NCBI RefSeq assembly: GCF_013386165.1
Contig: NZ_JACAOS010000016.1
Location: 779,729 to 843,728, forward strand
Length of the DNA stretch: 64,000 nucleotides
Direction: 5' to 3'
Origin: Pseudomonas gingeri
GTDB taxonomy: Bacteria; Pseudomonadota; Gammaproteobacteria; Pseudomonadales; Pseudomonadaceae
Shown here piece by piece: positions 27,038-36,006 of this stretch (position 1 is the stretch's first letter; the number at the start of each line of letters is the position of its first letter). The position numbers and the translations under genes are program-made. The notes under the pieces are model-generated. The model was not told where the DNA came from and searched no databases. It saw only the letters and a program-made list of their open reading frames with translations.

Positions 27038-28357
27038 ATGTTTGATTCTCGTCGCAAATCCGACCTGCTGGAAATTCAACGTTTTTCCTGCGAGTTATCC
27101 GACGTCAACGCCAAGATGGCGGCCATCAGCCGCTCCATGGCGATGATCGAGTTCAGCCCCGACGGCCATATCCTCGACGCCAATGCCAACTTCTGCACGG
27201 CCATGGGTTATGCCATCGATGAGATTCGTGGCAAGCATCATCGGTTGTTTTGCGAAGAGTCCTTTGCCAACAGCGAGGAATACGCCAAGTTCTGGCGCGA
27301 CCTGGCCCGTGGCGAAGCCCTGAGCGGCGAGTTCATGCGCCTGGACAGTCAGGGCCGCGAGGTCTGGCTGGAGGCCAGCTACATGCCGGTCCTGAATGCC
27401 GATCGTCAGGTGCGCAGCGTGATCAAGGTCGCAGCGGACATTACCGAGCGTATGCACCTGGAGCATGAGAACCAGAGCATCGTGAACGCCTTGAGCCGGT
27501 CCATGGCGATGATCGAGTTCACCCCGGACGGCAAGGTGATCAAGGCCAACGAGAACTTCCTCAAGACCCTGCACTACAGCCTCCCTGAAGTGGTCGGCCA
27601 TCATCACAGCATGTTCTGCCTCCCCGCCGAGCGCGACTCAGCGGAATACAAGGCGTTCTGGGCGTCCCTCAATCGCGGGGAATATCACTCACGCCGGTTC
27701 GAGCGGGTTGATAAATACGGTCATACGGTTTTTCTCGAAGCGTCCTACAACCCGATCTTCGATGCCAAGGGCCGGCTGTATAAAGTGGTGAAGTTCGCCA
27801 GCGATATCACCGCCCAGGTCACCAGCCTGCAATCGGCGGCCGAGTCGGCGCATTCCACCTCGGTGCAGAATGACGCCAGCGCCCAGAAGGGGTCGCAGGT
27901 GGTGCAGCAGACCGTGGAAATCATCGAGGAAATTTCCCGCAACCTGAACGATGCGGCGCAAAGCATCGACGCGGTCAATCGTCAGTCCGATGTCATCGGC
28001 AGCATTGTCCAGACCATTCGCGGGATTGCCGACCAGACCAACCTGCTGGCGCTCAATGCGGCCATCGAGGCGGCGCGGGCCGGGGAGCACGGACGCGGCT
28101 TCGCAGTGGTGGCCGATGAGGTTCGTAACCTGGCGGCGCGCACCAGCCAGGCGACCCTGGAGATCGTCGCCGTGGTGGGCAAGAACCATGACCTGTCCCA
28201 CAGCGCGGTCACGAGCATGCAGTCGAGTCTCAGCCGAACCGGGCGCGGGGTCGAACTGGCGAACGAAGCGGGAGAGGTTATCCTGGAAATCCAGCAGGGG
28301 TCGCGGCATGTGGTGGATGCCATCAGCCAGATCAATGCGACCTTGCAGTTGCCCTGA
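27038..28357 (+). CDS. Soluble chemoreceptor with two PAS domains (BdlA-like)
   Basis: 439 aa with no transmembrane segment. Two similar PAS domains lie at about 25-140 and 150-260; each has the SMAMIEF..DG..N.NF..T start and the conserved WLEASY / FLEASY strand followed by a PAC segment. The signalling hairpin is GIADQTNLLALNAAIEAARAGEHGRGFAVVADEVRNLA near residues 328-365. The layout matches BdlA of P. aeruginosa, which links biofilm dispersal to c-di-GMP. The kinase-control part is short after the hairpin. PAS cofactor is not known; no clear haem or FAD motif was identified. Confidence 0.88.
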   Translation: MFDSRRKSDLLEIQRFSCELSDVNAKMAAISRSMAMIEFSPDGHILDANANFCTAMGYAIDEIRGKHHRLFCEESFANSEEYAKFWRDLARGEALSGEFMRLDSQGREVWLEASYMPVLNADRQVRSVIKVAADITERMHLEHENQSIVNALSRSMAMIEFTPDGKVIKANENFLKTLHYSLPEVVGHHHSMFCLPAERDSAEYKAFWASLNRGEYHSRRFERVDKYGHTVFLEASYNPIFDAKGRLYKVVKFASDITAQVTSLQSAAESAHSTSVQNDASAQKGSQVVQQTVEIIEEISRNLNDAAQSIDAVNRQSDVIGSIVQTIRGIADQTNLLALNAAIEAARAGEHGRGFAVVADEVRNLAARTSQATLEIVAVVGKNHDLSHSAVTSMQSSLSRTGRGVELANEAGEVILEIQQGSRHVVDAISQINATLQLP

Positions 28358-28361
28358 TAAA

Positions 28362-28383
28362 GGTAGCCGGCAAGCCGGCTACC
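28362..28383. repeat. Perfect inverted repeat after the chemoreceptor gene
   Basis: GGTAGCCGGC-AA-GCCGGCTACC, a shortened REP-like palindrome between convergent genes; it may act as a terminator although no T-run follows. Confidence 0.6.
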
Positions 28384-28396
28384 ACAGCCGATCGAT

Positions 28397-28954
28397 TTAC
28401 TGGCTGGCGCTGGCCAGGAAGGCCCCGGCTGCCTGCTGGTCGCCAGGGGTGGCCTGGTTGTCCGCAGTCTTCGCGTTGAACTCCATCTTCATGCGCTCGG
28501 CAATCTTGTCTTCGATGCCTTTCTGCTTTTCCGGCGACATGCTTTTCAGATCATTTTCGGTCAGGCCTTCTTCCTTGAGTATCTGATCACGGATGCGCTG
28601 GGCCACCGGCTTGCTCATGTAGTCCTTGAATGCCTGCGCCGCGCCGCTGTCGCTGCTCGCCACGGCAGGGGGCGCCATGCGGGTGGTCGGCGCTGTCGCG
28701 GTCAGGGTGGCGGGGGCCGCGACAGTCGGTACGGAGGCCTGCAACTGCACACGGGTCTTGGCGAAGGCCGCATTGACGTTGTCGGCGATCTGGTCCGCGG
28801 CATTTTGGGTGCCGCTGGCGCTGCTGGTGGCGCTGGCCGCCTGGGCATTCTGGATAAAACCGCTGGACAGCGCATTGGCAGCGGCGGTGGTCGGATCCAG
28901 GTCCGTGCGATGGCTGGGCTGAATCACTGGGTTATAACGGGCATTGACCAACAT
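28397..28954 (-). CDS. Hypothetical protein, Ala/Thr-rich with charged C-terminal region
   Basis: 185 aa. The first 120 residues are low complexity (Ala, Ser, Thr, Pro); the last 65 are helical and charged, with FKDYMSKPVAQRIRDQILKEEGL and SMSPEKQKGIEDKIAERMK. There is no signal peptide. AGGGG precedes the ATG at 28954. Similar C-terminal pieces occur in uncharacterised Pseudomonas proteins; I cannot assign a function. It could be a secreted or flagellum-related protein because of the disordered front, but this is a guess. Confidence 0.65.
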   Translation of the reverse strand: MLVNARYNPVIQPSHRTDLDPTTAAANALSSGFIQNAQAASATSSASGTQNAADQIADNVNAAFAKTRVQLQASVPTVAAPATLTATAPTTRMAPPAVASSDSGAAQAFKDYMSKPVAQRIRDQILKEEGLTENDLKSMSPEKQKGIEDKIAERMKMEFNAKTADNQATPGDQQAAGAFLASASQ

Positions 28955-29123
28955 GGGATAAACCCCTGAATGTGGGAACATGACCCATGTCAGCAATTTG
29001 TATGCCTATCGGTACAAAGCCGGACTTATCAAGGCTTGGCGGATACACAGCGGGTAAAAAAGCCGCGGCGGGCGGAGGGGGCTTGCCGCCTGGATTGCCG
29101 CTCCCGGCAGTGCACTTCCGCAG

Positions 29124-29858
29124 TCAGTGCAGCGGCAACCCGAACTCCTGGGACGCATCGTCCATGGGGTGATAACCCAGGACCCGGCTGGTTTCGCTCA
29201 GGTCCAGGCGCTTGAAGCGGTTGTTGGAGATGCCGTAGGCCACCAGATGCTGTACGTCTTTGACCTCGATCGCCCGCTGCAACAATTGCACGGCGTCCCG
29301 TGGACTGAGCCAGGTACTCAGGTCGGCGGTCTTGTACAGGTCATGATCGTCGGGAAACTTGAAGGCGCCGATACGCAAGACAATGCACGATAGTCCGCGC
29401 TGGGCCGAGTAGAAGGCACACAGCGCTTCGCCGTAGCACTTGCTCACGCCGAATAAATTGGTCGGCATCACCGGCATGCCCGGCGTGATCTGCCGGCCCT
29501 GCGGGTAACCTTCGATGGTCTGGGCGCTGCTGGCGAACACCACGCGCTTGCACTGTGCGTTCGCGGCAGCCTCCAGCAGGTAGGTGGTGGCCAGGATATT
29601 GTTGGGCAGCAGTTCCTCGATGGACGAGTCGGCAAAGGGGATACCGGCCAGGTGCACCACCACGTCGATGCCGTCGACCAGGGCGACGAGCTCTTCCTTG
29701 TCAGCCATGTCGAGGCGGACGAAGCGGTGATCGCCGATGGCAAAATCCGGTTGATGGCGGTCGGCGAGAACAAAGTTGTAATGCTGTTGGGTCGCTTGGA
29801 AAAAGGTCTTGCCGATACGGCCGCAGGCACCGGTCAGCAACACTTTGAGTGTGTTCAT
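29124..29858 (-). CDS. NAD-dependent epimerase/dehydratase-family protein, uronate-dehydrogenase-like, with Phe in place of catalytic Tyr
   Basis: 244 aa extended SDR. The NAD-binding motif is TGACGRIG at 9-16 and the active-site Ser block FASSAQTI is at 108-115, as in uronate dehydrogenase (FASSNHTI). The catalytic YxxxK appears as FGVSK at 136-140, with codon TTC (29451-29453), so the proton-relaying Tyr is Phe while Lys140 stays. SKCYGEALCAFY and LRIGAF downstream match uronate dehydrogenases. It might be inactive, or use another residue. Substrate unknown. Confidence 0.82.
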   Translation of the reverse strand: MNTLKVLLTGACGRIGKTFFQATQQHYNFVLADRHQPDFAIGDHRFVRLDMADKEELVALVDGIDVVVHLAGIPFADSSIEELLPNNILATTYLLEAAANAQCKRVVFASSAQTIEGYPQGRQITPGMPVMPTNLFGVSKCYGEALCAFYSAQRGLSCIVLRIGAFKFPDDHDLYKTADLSTWLSPRDAVQLLQRAIEVKDVQHLVAYGISNNRFKRLDLSETSRVLGYHPMDDASQEFGLPLH

Positions 29859-30026
29859 TCAGACTTCCATGTAATTTTTTTTACGCTTGAATGAAGGCTT
29901 TGTGACGAATCAGGATAGACCATGGCCGCCAGTCTGCTTGCTTGATAAAAGGCTGGATCGAGGTTCACGTGGCGTTTTACGATAGTGGCCTGTCGCTTTC
30001 ACTTACTGTCCAGAGGTCCCCGCTAG

Positions 30027-30671
30027 ATGCACAAGGCATTGCGTAAATTCGGCTGCGTGGCCGGAGTGTTGACGCCTTTCTGGTTGCTTGTCGGGTTGGC
30101 GCTGGTCGGGGCCCTGTATCCGGGCTACAGCCATCTCAATCAGGCCATGAGTGAATTGGGGGCGCTGGGTGCGCCCACCCACGAGTTGTCACCGTTGATC
30201 AACAACCTGCCCCTGGGGCTGCTGTTCTTCGCTTTCGGCGTGACGGTCTTCGCCTGTTTCGAAGGGCGTGGCCTGGCGCAGATCAGCGGCGTGTTGATTG
30301 CGCTCCACGGGATTGCCAGCCTGTTCACCGGTTACTTTTCCTGCGATGCGGGTTGTGGCTTGCAGCACCCATCCTTCAGCCAGACCGTGCATAACAGCGC
30401 GGGGCTGATGATGTTTCTGACTTTGGTCATCGCCAACGCCTTGTGGGTTTACCTCGCCAGTCGTTTGCTGGGCTCGAAAGCCTTCGCCTGGTTTTCCCTG
30501 GCATGCACCTTGGTGGCCGTGGCGGCGTTGCCGTTGATGGGACTGGCGGTGGCGGCGGGAGAGGGCTTCGGCCTTTACCAACGAGTGAACTACGGCGCGT
30601 CGGTGGTGTGGATCGGGGTATTTGCCGCGCTGTTGCTGATCAGGGAAAAACGTCGTTCCGATCAGGTTTGA
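30027..30671 (+). CDS. DUF998 membrane protein
   Basis: 214 aa with six or so membrane helices and a very short cytoplasmic tail ending in basic residues. GYSHLNQAMSELGALGAPTH after the first helix is the DUF998 hallmark; FSCDAGCGLQHPS holds a pair of cysteines in a loop facing the periplasm, perhaps a disulfide. Function is unknown. It is alone, with a strong inverted repeat after its stop. Confidence 0.83.
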   Translation: MHKALRKFGCVAGVLTPFWLLVGLALVGALYPGYSHLNQAMSELGALGAPTHELSPLINNLPLGLLFFAFGVTVFACFEGRGLAQISGVLIALHGIASLFTGYFSCDAGCGLQHPSFSQTVHNSAGLMMFLTLVIANALWVYLASRLLGSKAFAWFSLACTLVAVAALPLMGLAVAAGEGFGLYQRVNYGASVVWIGVFAALLLIREKRRSDQV

Positions 30672-30675
30672 TATC

Positions 30676-30699
30676 CACTCCCCGCTGAGTCGGGGAGTG
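30676..30699. terminator. Hairpin between DUF998 gene and gntR
   Basis: Perfect nine-base stem CACTCCCCG / CGGGGAGTG with a six-base loop between convergent genes; no T-run, so its strength is uncertain. Confidence 0.55.
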
Positions 30700-30719
30700 C
30701 TCCAGGTGCTGGCGGCGGT

Positions 30720-31751
30720 TCAACTGCTTTCGCGCACCATCAGTTCATAACCCATGTCCTGCACCGGCTGGGCTACCGGGTTACCGGCCATCAAGCTCAG
30801 CATCTGTTCCGCCGCCCGCCGGCCAATGGCCTCCCGCGGTGTGCGGATGCTGCTCAGGCGCGGGACCATGAAGGCCGAGCCGGGCAGGTCGTTGAAACCC
30901 ACCACCGCGACCTGTTCCGGCACCTTGATGCCACAGCGTATGGCCTCCAGCAGGGCGCCCTGGGCCAGGTCGTCGTTGCCAAAGAAGATCCCATCGACCT
31001 GGGGATGGTTGTGCATCAGTTGCAGGAACAACTCGCCGCCCAGGCCTACCGACGAAGGGCGCGGGGTCAGTAATTCCAGATCCGGGTGATACAAGCCTGC
31101 CGTCTGCAACGCCTGGCGAAAGCCTTCGCCACGCAGGAGCGTGCGCTGGTCCAACTGCGCACCGATATAGGCCAGGTGCTTGCGACCCCGGGAGATCAGG
31201 TGTTCGGCCACGGTGGCGCCGGCGTTCTGTTGCGAGAAGCCGACACAGTTCACCCCGGCGCCGGGGTCCAGGTCCATCATGTAGACGCACGGCACGTTGC
31301 TCGCCTCGATCATCCGCCGCGCGCTTTCCGAACGGTCGAAACCGGTCAGCAACAGGCCCCGTGGCTGGTAGGACATGTAGTTGCGCAGCAGGTTTTCTTC
31401 TTCGTCGCGGGAGTAATGATAGTTGCCGATCAGCACTTCAAAGCCGCGCGGGCGCAGCACCGAGTGAATGGCTTCCAGGGTGTCGATAAACAGCAGGTTG
31501 GACAACGACGGCACCAGCACCACCACGGAATGACTCTGGGCCGAGGCCAGGGCACGGGCGGCCGGATTGACCACGTAGTTCAATTCCTCTGCCGCATGTC
31601 GGACTTTTTCCACCAGTTCCGTGGCCACGCTGCTGATGCCACGCAGGGCCCGCGACGCGGTGATCGGACTGACGCCGGCCAGGCGCGCGACTTCGCTGAG
31701 GGTAGGGCGTCCCGTGGTACGGGTATTTTTATCGGTTTTGGTGGAGGTCAT
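30720..31751 (-). CDS. gntR: GntR, LacI-family repressor of gluconate genes
   Basis: 343 aa. The LacI-type HTH is at about residues 15-35 (TLSEVARLAGVSPITASRALRG) and the periplasmic-binding-like effector domain follows. It should bind gluconate or 6-phosphogluconate and repress gntK and gntP. The ATG at 31751 is used; an in-frame ATG at 31766 adds five residues. Palindromes with core AGCGCT lie before gntR itself, gntK and gntP, which fits autoregulation and control of all three. Confidence 0.93.
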   Translation of the reverse strand: MTSTKTDKNTRTTGRPTLSEVARLAGVSPITASRALRGISSVATELVEKVRHAAEELNYVVNPAARALASAQSHSVVVLVPSLSNLLFIDTLEAIHSVLRPRGFEVLIGNYHYSRDEEENLLRNYMSYQPRGLLLTGFDRSESARRMIEASNVPCVYMMDLDPGAGVNCVGFSQQNAGATVAEHLISRGRKHLAYIGAQLDQRTLLRGEGFRQALQTAGLYHPDLELLTPRPSSVGLGGELFLQLMHNHPQVDGIFFGNDDLAQGALLEAIRCGIKVPEQVAVVGFNDLPGSAFMVPRLSSIRTPREAIGRRAAEQMLSLMAGNPVAQPVQDMGYELMVRESS

Positions 31752-31785
31752 CGGGCGGCTTGCCAAACAAAATTCAAGGCACTAA

Positions 31786-31797
31786 GGTAGCGCTGTC
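31786..31797. promoter_or_regulatory. GntR operator candidate, gntR side
   Basis: GGTAGCGCTGTC shares the core AGCGCT and right half with the perfect palindrome at 31949; it lies 35 bases before gntR. Confidence 0.6.
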
Positions 31798-31948
31798 TCG
31801 ACGAGCCTGCAATTGTCTGAGCGTGGTTGGCCTGATCGCGCTGGATGCTGTCGTGGAGAGTGACCGCTTCCCCCCATAAAAATGACAAGAAAGCGTCGGC
31901 AGTTTGTGTTTTGTGCTTTGCTTTCCAAGTAATGGAAGGCCTGACAAA

Positions 31949-31960
31949 GACAGCGCTGTC
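31949..31960. promoter_or_regulatory. GntR operator candidate, gntK side
   Basis: Perfect 12-base palindrome GACAGCGCTGTC, 18 bases before the gntK start, so it overlaps the probable transcription start or leader. Confidence 0.75.
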
Positions 31961-31978
31961 TACGTGCTGAGGTGTTAC

Positions 31979-32512
31979 ATGAGTCAACCCATCACCGCCC
32001 TGGTCATCATGGGCGTCTCCGGTTGCGGCAAGTCCAGCGTGGGCGAGGCCCTGTGCCGGCTCAATGGCGCGACCCAGATCGAAGGCGACAGCTTTCACCC
32101 CGCCGCCAATATCGCCAAGATGAGTGCCGGCATCCCCCTGACCGATGACGACCGTGCCGGCTGGCTCGACAGCCTGTGCGACGAGTTGCGCGCGGTCCTG
32201 GCCACGGGCGGCCATCCGGTGCTGACCTGCTCGGCGCTCAAGCACAGCTACCGCGAGCGCCTGCGCAGTGCGGCGCCGGGGCTGGGTTTCGTGTTTCTCG
32301 AACTGAGCCGTGAAGTGGCCGCCGAGCGGGTGGCCCATCGCCCCGGGCACTTCATGCCTTCAACCCTGATCGATAGCCAGTTCGCCACCCTTGAGTCACC
32401 CGTTGGCGAGCCCCTGACCCTGGCCCTCGATGCCTCGACCCAGAGTATCGAGCGTTTGGCCCAGTCGGCCCATCGCTGGTGGCAGGCCCACGGGCTGGAT
32501 CGATCCGCCTGA
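31979..32512 (+). CDS. gntK: Gluconokinase
   Basis: 177 aa P-loop kinase that phosphorylates gluconate to 6-phosphogluconate. Walker A is GVSGCGKSS at residues 12-20; EGDSFHPAANIAKMSAGIPLTDDDR is the gluconate-binding block of the family; the LID region with KHSYRERLR follows. Start at 31979 removes a leader read from 31904. Divergent from gntR and followed 84 bases later by gntP. Confidence 0.94.
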   Translation: MSQPITALVIMGVSGCGKSSVGEALCRLNGATQIEGDSFHPAANIAKMSAGIPLTDDDRAGWLDSLCDELRAVLATGGHPVLTCSALKHSYRERLRSAAPGLGFVFLELSREVAAERVAHRPGHFMPSTLIDSQFATLESPVGEPLTLALDASTQSIERLAQSAHRWWQAHGLDRSA

Positions 32513-32527
32513 TTTTCGTCTCGAAAA

Positions 32528-32539
32528 GATAGCGCTATC
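32528..32539. promoter_or_regulatory. GntR operator candidate before gntP
   Basis: Perfect 12-base palindrome GATAGCGCTATC, 57 bases before gntP, with the same core as the two upstream sites. It suggests that gntP has its own regulated promoter. Confidence 0.72.
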
Positions 32540-32571
32540 CCAATCGGCTATCGTCAAACAACGCAGCGTAT

Positions 32572-32582
32572 AAAAACAACAA
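32572..32582 (+). promoter_or_regulatory. Candidate Crc/Hfq motif before gntP
   Basis: AAAAACAA and AACAACAA overlap, both fitting AANAANAA, directly before the CAGGAG ribosome site. Confidence 0.55.
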
Positions 32583-32596
32583 GCAGGAGACACCTT

Positions 32597-33949
32597 ATGT
32601 TTGGACTGTCCCACGAGACCTATCTGTTGCTGGATGCAGTGGTCACGATTATCGGGCTGATCGTGTTGATCACCCGCTTCAAGATTCACCCCTTTATTGG
32701 CCTGATCATCGCTTCGGCGTTTCTCGGCCTGACCTCGGGCATGCCTGCGGACAAGATCATCAAGGCGTTCCAGGACGGCTTCGGTGGTGTGCTGGGTTTT
32801 GTCGGTATCATCCTTGCGCTGGGTACCATGCTCGGCAAGATGATGTCCGATTCCGGTGGTGCCGATCAGATCGCCCAGACCCTGATCCGTGCCTTCGGCA
32901 AGGAGCGGGTGCAATGGGCGATGATGTGCTCGGCGTTCCTGGTGGGCATTCCGCTGTTCTTCGAAATCGGCTTTGTGCTGCTGATTCCGCTGGTGTTCAT
33001 CGTCGCGCGGCGTACCGGCGTGCCACTGATCAAGATCGGCATCCCGCTGCTGGCCGGGCTCTCGGCGGTGCACGGCCTGGTGCCGCCGCATCCGGGGCCG
33101 CTGCTGGCCATCGGGGTGTTCAACGCCGACATCGGCAAGACCATTTTCTACGGTCTGATCGTCGCCTTGCCGACTGCCATCATCGCCGGGCCGATCTACG
33201 GCACCTTCATTGCCAAGTACATCCCGGGCAACCCTTCCCAGGAACTGGTCGACCAACTGGCCCGCGAGCCGGAAGTCAAAGCGCTGCCGAGTTTTGGCGT
33301 GACCCTGGTCACCGTGTTGCTGCCGGTGTTCCTGATGCTGCTCAAGACCTTCGCCGACATTGCCCTGCCGGATGGGCATTTCTTCCGCATCTGGATGGAC
33401 ATGATCGGTCATCCGATCAGTGCCTTGCTGCTGGCCCTGCTGTTGGCGTTGTATACCTTCGGCAAGCGTCAGGGCATGGATTCCAAGCGTGTGCTCAAGT
33501 TGCTGGATGCGAGCCTGGCGCCGACGGCGGCGATCATCCTGATCATCGGCGCCGGCGGTGGTTTCAAGCAGATGCTGGTGACCAGTGGCGTGGGTGATGT
33601 GATCGGGCATATTGCCGTGAATGCGCAGATTTCGCCGATCCTGCTGGCATGGCTGGTGGCGGCGGTGATTCGCGTGGCCACGGGCTCGGCGACGGTCGCG
33701 ACCATTACCGGGGCGGGTATCGTGATGCCGGTGGTGGACCTGATCCCCGGAGTGAACCGCGAACTGTTGGTGCTGGCGACGGGGGCGGGTTCGTTGATCC
33801 TGTCCCACGTCAACGATGCCGGGTTCTGGCTGGTCAAGCAGTACTTCAACATGACCGTGGCCGAGACGTTCAAGACCTGGACGGCCATGGAGACCATTCT
33901 GTCAGTTGTGGCTCTGGTGTTTATCCTGCTGCTGTCGCTGGTGGTCTAA
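32597..33949 (+). CDS. gntP: Gluconate permease, GntP family
   Basis: 450 aa inner-membrane gluconate:H+ symporter with about 12 to 14 helices. Family blocks are GFGGVLGFVGIILALGTMLGK near residues 60-80, VHGLVPPHPGPLLAIGVF near 155-172, and RVATGSATVATITGAGIV near 357-375. It works with GntK to supply 6-phosphogluconate to the Entner-Doudoroff enzymes coded at 6.8-9.7 kb. CAGGAG lies 7 bases before the ATG. Confidence 0.94.
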   Translation: MFGLSHETYLLLDAVVTIIGLIVLITRFKIHPFIGLIIASAFLGLTSGMPADKIIKAFQDGFGGVLGFVGIILALGTMLGKMMSDSGGADQIAQTLIRAFGKERVQWAMMCSAFLVGIPLFFEIGFVLLIPLVFIVARRTGVPLIKIGIPLLAGLSAVHGLVPPHPGPLLAIGVFNADIGKTIFYGLIVALPTAIIAGPIYGTFIAKYIPGNPSQELVDQLAREPEVKALPSFGVTLVTVLLPVFLMLLKTFADIALPDGHFFRIWMDMIGHPISALLLALLLALYTFGKRQGMDSKRVLKLLDASLAPTAAIILIIGAGGGFKQMLVTSGVGDVIGHIAVNAQISPILLAWLVAAVIRVATGSATVATITGAGIVMPVVDLIPGVNRELLVLATGAGSLILSHVNDAGFWLVKQYFNMTVAETFKTWTAMETILSVVALVFILLLSLVV

Positions 33950-33994
33950 ACGACTCGGGGCCGACACTCATGATGAATGTCGGCCGCAATAAAT

Positions 33995-34022
33995 GTGGCG
34001 AGCGGGCAAGCCCGCTCGCCAC
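33995..34022. repeat. REP-type palindrome between gntP and alaC
   Basis: Perfect 13-base arms GTGGCGAGCGGGC / GCCCGCTCGCCAC around AA, between convergent genes; may double as a terminator. Confidence 0.7.
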
Positions 34023-34027
34023 CCGGG

Positions 34028-35248
34028 TTATTCCGCGCTGGCTTTCTTCAGCAGGCCATCGGCGCGGAACATCCCGCGAATTCCGCGTACGGCCTGGCGA
34101 ATGCGGTCGAGGTTTTCAATCAGGGCGAACCGCACATGGTCGTCGCCGTACTCGCCAAACCCAACCCCCGGCGAGACGCAGACCTTGGCTTCGGCCAGCA
34201 GCTTCTTGGCGAATTCCAGCGAGCCCATCTGGGCATACTCTTCGGGAATCTTCGCCCAGACATACATCGATGCCTTGGGGTTTTCGACCATCCAGCCCAG
34301 TTCATGCAAGCCCTTGACCAGCACGTTGCGGCGTTGGCGATACTGCTCGGCGATGTCCTTGACGCATTGCTGATCGCCTTCCAGCGCAGCGATGGCCGCC
34401 ACCTGCAAGGGCGTGAAGGTGCCGTAGTCGTGGTAGCTCTTGATCCGCGCCAGGGCACTGACCAATTCCGGATTGCCGACCATGAAACCGATGCGCCAGC
34501 CCGCCATGTTGTAGCTCTTGGACAGGGTGAAAAACTCCACCGCGATGTCCTTGGCCCCCGGCACCTGCATGATCGACGGGGCTTTCCAGCCGTCGTAGAC
34601 GATGTCGGCATACGCCAGGTCGTGGATCACCAGCACGTCGTACTGTTTGGCCAGGGCGATCACCCGTTCGAAGAACTCCAGTTCCACGCACTGCGCGGTC
34701 GGGTTCGACGGGAAACCGAGAATCATCATCTTCGGCTTGGGAATGGAACCGCGGATGGCCTTTTCCAGTTCGGCGAAGAAGTCCACGCCGGGTACCAGTG
34801 GCACCGAACGGACCTGGGCGCCGGCGATCACCGCGCCGTAGATGTGAATCGGGTAGCTGGGGTTGGGCACCAGCACCGTGTCGCCCTGGTCGAGGGTGGC
34901 GAGCATCAGGTGCGCCAGGCCCTCTTTCGAACCGATGGTGACAATGGCTTCGCTTTCCGGGTCGATATCGACCTGATAACGATCCTTGTACCAGTGGGAA
35001 ATCGCCCGGCGTAGCCGTGGGATACCCTTGGACGTGGAGTAGCCGTGGGTGTCTTCGCGTTGGGCGACGGTGACCAGTTTTTCGACGATATGCGGCGGGG
35101 TGGCGCCGTCGGGGTTACCCATGCTCAAGTCGATGATGTCTTCGCCACGACGACGGGCGGCCATCTTCAGCTCGGCAGTGATATTGAATACGTAAGGGGG
35201 GAGTCGATCAATGCGCGCAAAGCGGCGCGGCGAACCTGGGTTGGCCAT
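34028..35248 (-). CDS. alaC: Alanine aminotransferase AlaC
   Basis: 406 aa class I PLP aminotransferase that interconverts pyruvate/glutamate and alanine/2-oxoglutarate. It is very close to E. coli AlaC across RRFARIDRLPPYVFN, DIIDLSMGNPDGATPP and the PLP-lysine block FFTLSKSYNMAGWRIG (K244). The start at 35248 has AGAGG five bases upstream and gives the AlaC N-terminus; the reading from 35323 is an extension. Confidence 0.93.
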   Translation of the reverse strand: MANPGSPRRFARIDRLPPYVFNITAELKMAARRRGEDIIDLSMGNPDGATPPHIVEKLVTVAQREDTHGYSTSKGIPRLRRAISHWYKDRYQVDIDPESEAIVTIGSKEGLAHLMLATLDQGDTVLVPNPSYPIHIYGAVIAGAQVRSVPLVPGVDFFAELEKAIRGSIPKPKMMILGFPSNPTAQCVELEFFERVIALAKQYDVLVIHDLAYADIVYDGWKAPSIMQVPGAKDIAVEFFTLSKSYNMAGWRIGFMVGNPELVSALARIKSYHDYGTFTPLQVAAIAALEGDQQCVKDIAEQYRQRRNVLVKGLHELGWMVENPKASMYVWAKIPEEYAQMGSLEFAKKLLAEAKVCVSPGVGFGEYGDDHVRFALIENLDRIRQAVRGIRGMFRADGLLKKASAE

Positions 35249-35451
35249 GTAAACCTCTGACACGTAAGCGCCCGGAACCGTCCGAGCGACGTTGGCCACT
35301 GCGGTGGCCTGCGGGGCAGACAATAAAGGGGATACTGGCCTTCTGTCCAGATGGCCCGCGGAAATATTTCTGACGCTGGGGGGACAGCCGCCGTGTTGCT
35401 CAAACGACGGGATTATTTGCTTCTATACTGCCTTTCGGAGTCGTTTCCCAT

Positions 35452-35964
35452 ATGGAGTTTGCACCCATGGACGCAGCACACAGCCTTGGCTACACGCATG
35501 CCTTGCCCGCACCACGCTTCGAGCATGGTCATTTCCAATTGATCGCCGGCCTGGGTGCGCGTTTCACCGCCGAGACATCGGGCTCGATCCCGGATCTGTG
35601 GGACGCCTTCGTGCCGCATATCGGAAAAGTCCCCAGTCAGATGGGGGAAGCGACGTACGGTATCTGCTGCAATCCGGACGGCCAGGGCGGCTTCGAGTAC
35701 ATCGCCGGAGTGCAGATCAGCAAGCTCGACGACCTGCCCGAGCTGTATCGCTGGGTCGAGTTGCAGGACCAGCAATACGCGGTGTTTGAACACCAGGGCT
35801 CCCTCGATACCCTCAAGCAGACCTTCGAGGCCATCTGGAACCACTGGTTGCCGCAATCCGGCTACCTGGCCGCCGATGCGCCGGAGTTCGAGCGCTACAG
35901 CGCCGATTTCAATCCGAAAAAAGGCACCGGGAAAGTGGAGATCTGGTTGCCGATCAAGGCCTGA
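35452..35964 (+). CDS. GyrI-like / AraC effector-binding domain protein
   Basis: 170 aa stand-alone small-molecule-binding domain (SBM/GyrI-like): FQLIAGLGARFTAETSGSIPDLWDAFV then GEATYGICCNPDG, and a late EFERYSADFNPKKGTGKVEIWLPIK that closes the fold with the conserved Glu and Trp. No DNA-binding domain is attached. ATG 35452 has CGGAG 11 bases upstream; ATG 35467 has GGAG nine bases upstream and is a good alternative. Ligand unknown. Confidence 0.82.
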   Translation: MEFAPMDAAHSLGYTHALPAPRFEHGHFQLIAGLGARFTAETSGSIPDLWDAFVPHIGKVPSQMGEATYGICCNPDGQGGFEYIAGVQISKLDDLPELYRWVELQDQQYAVFEHQGSLDTLKQTFEAIWNHWLPQSGYLAADAPEFERYSADFNPKKGTGKVEIWLPIKA

Positions 35965-36006
35965 TCCCACGCTCTGACGTTCCCTGTCCGGTCGGCCTGT
36001 GACGGC

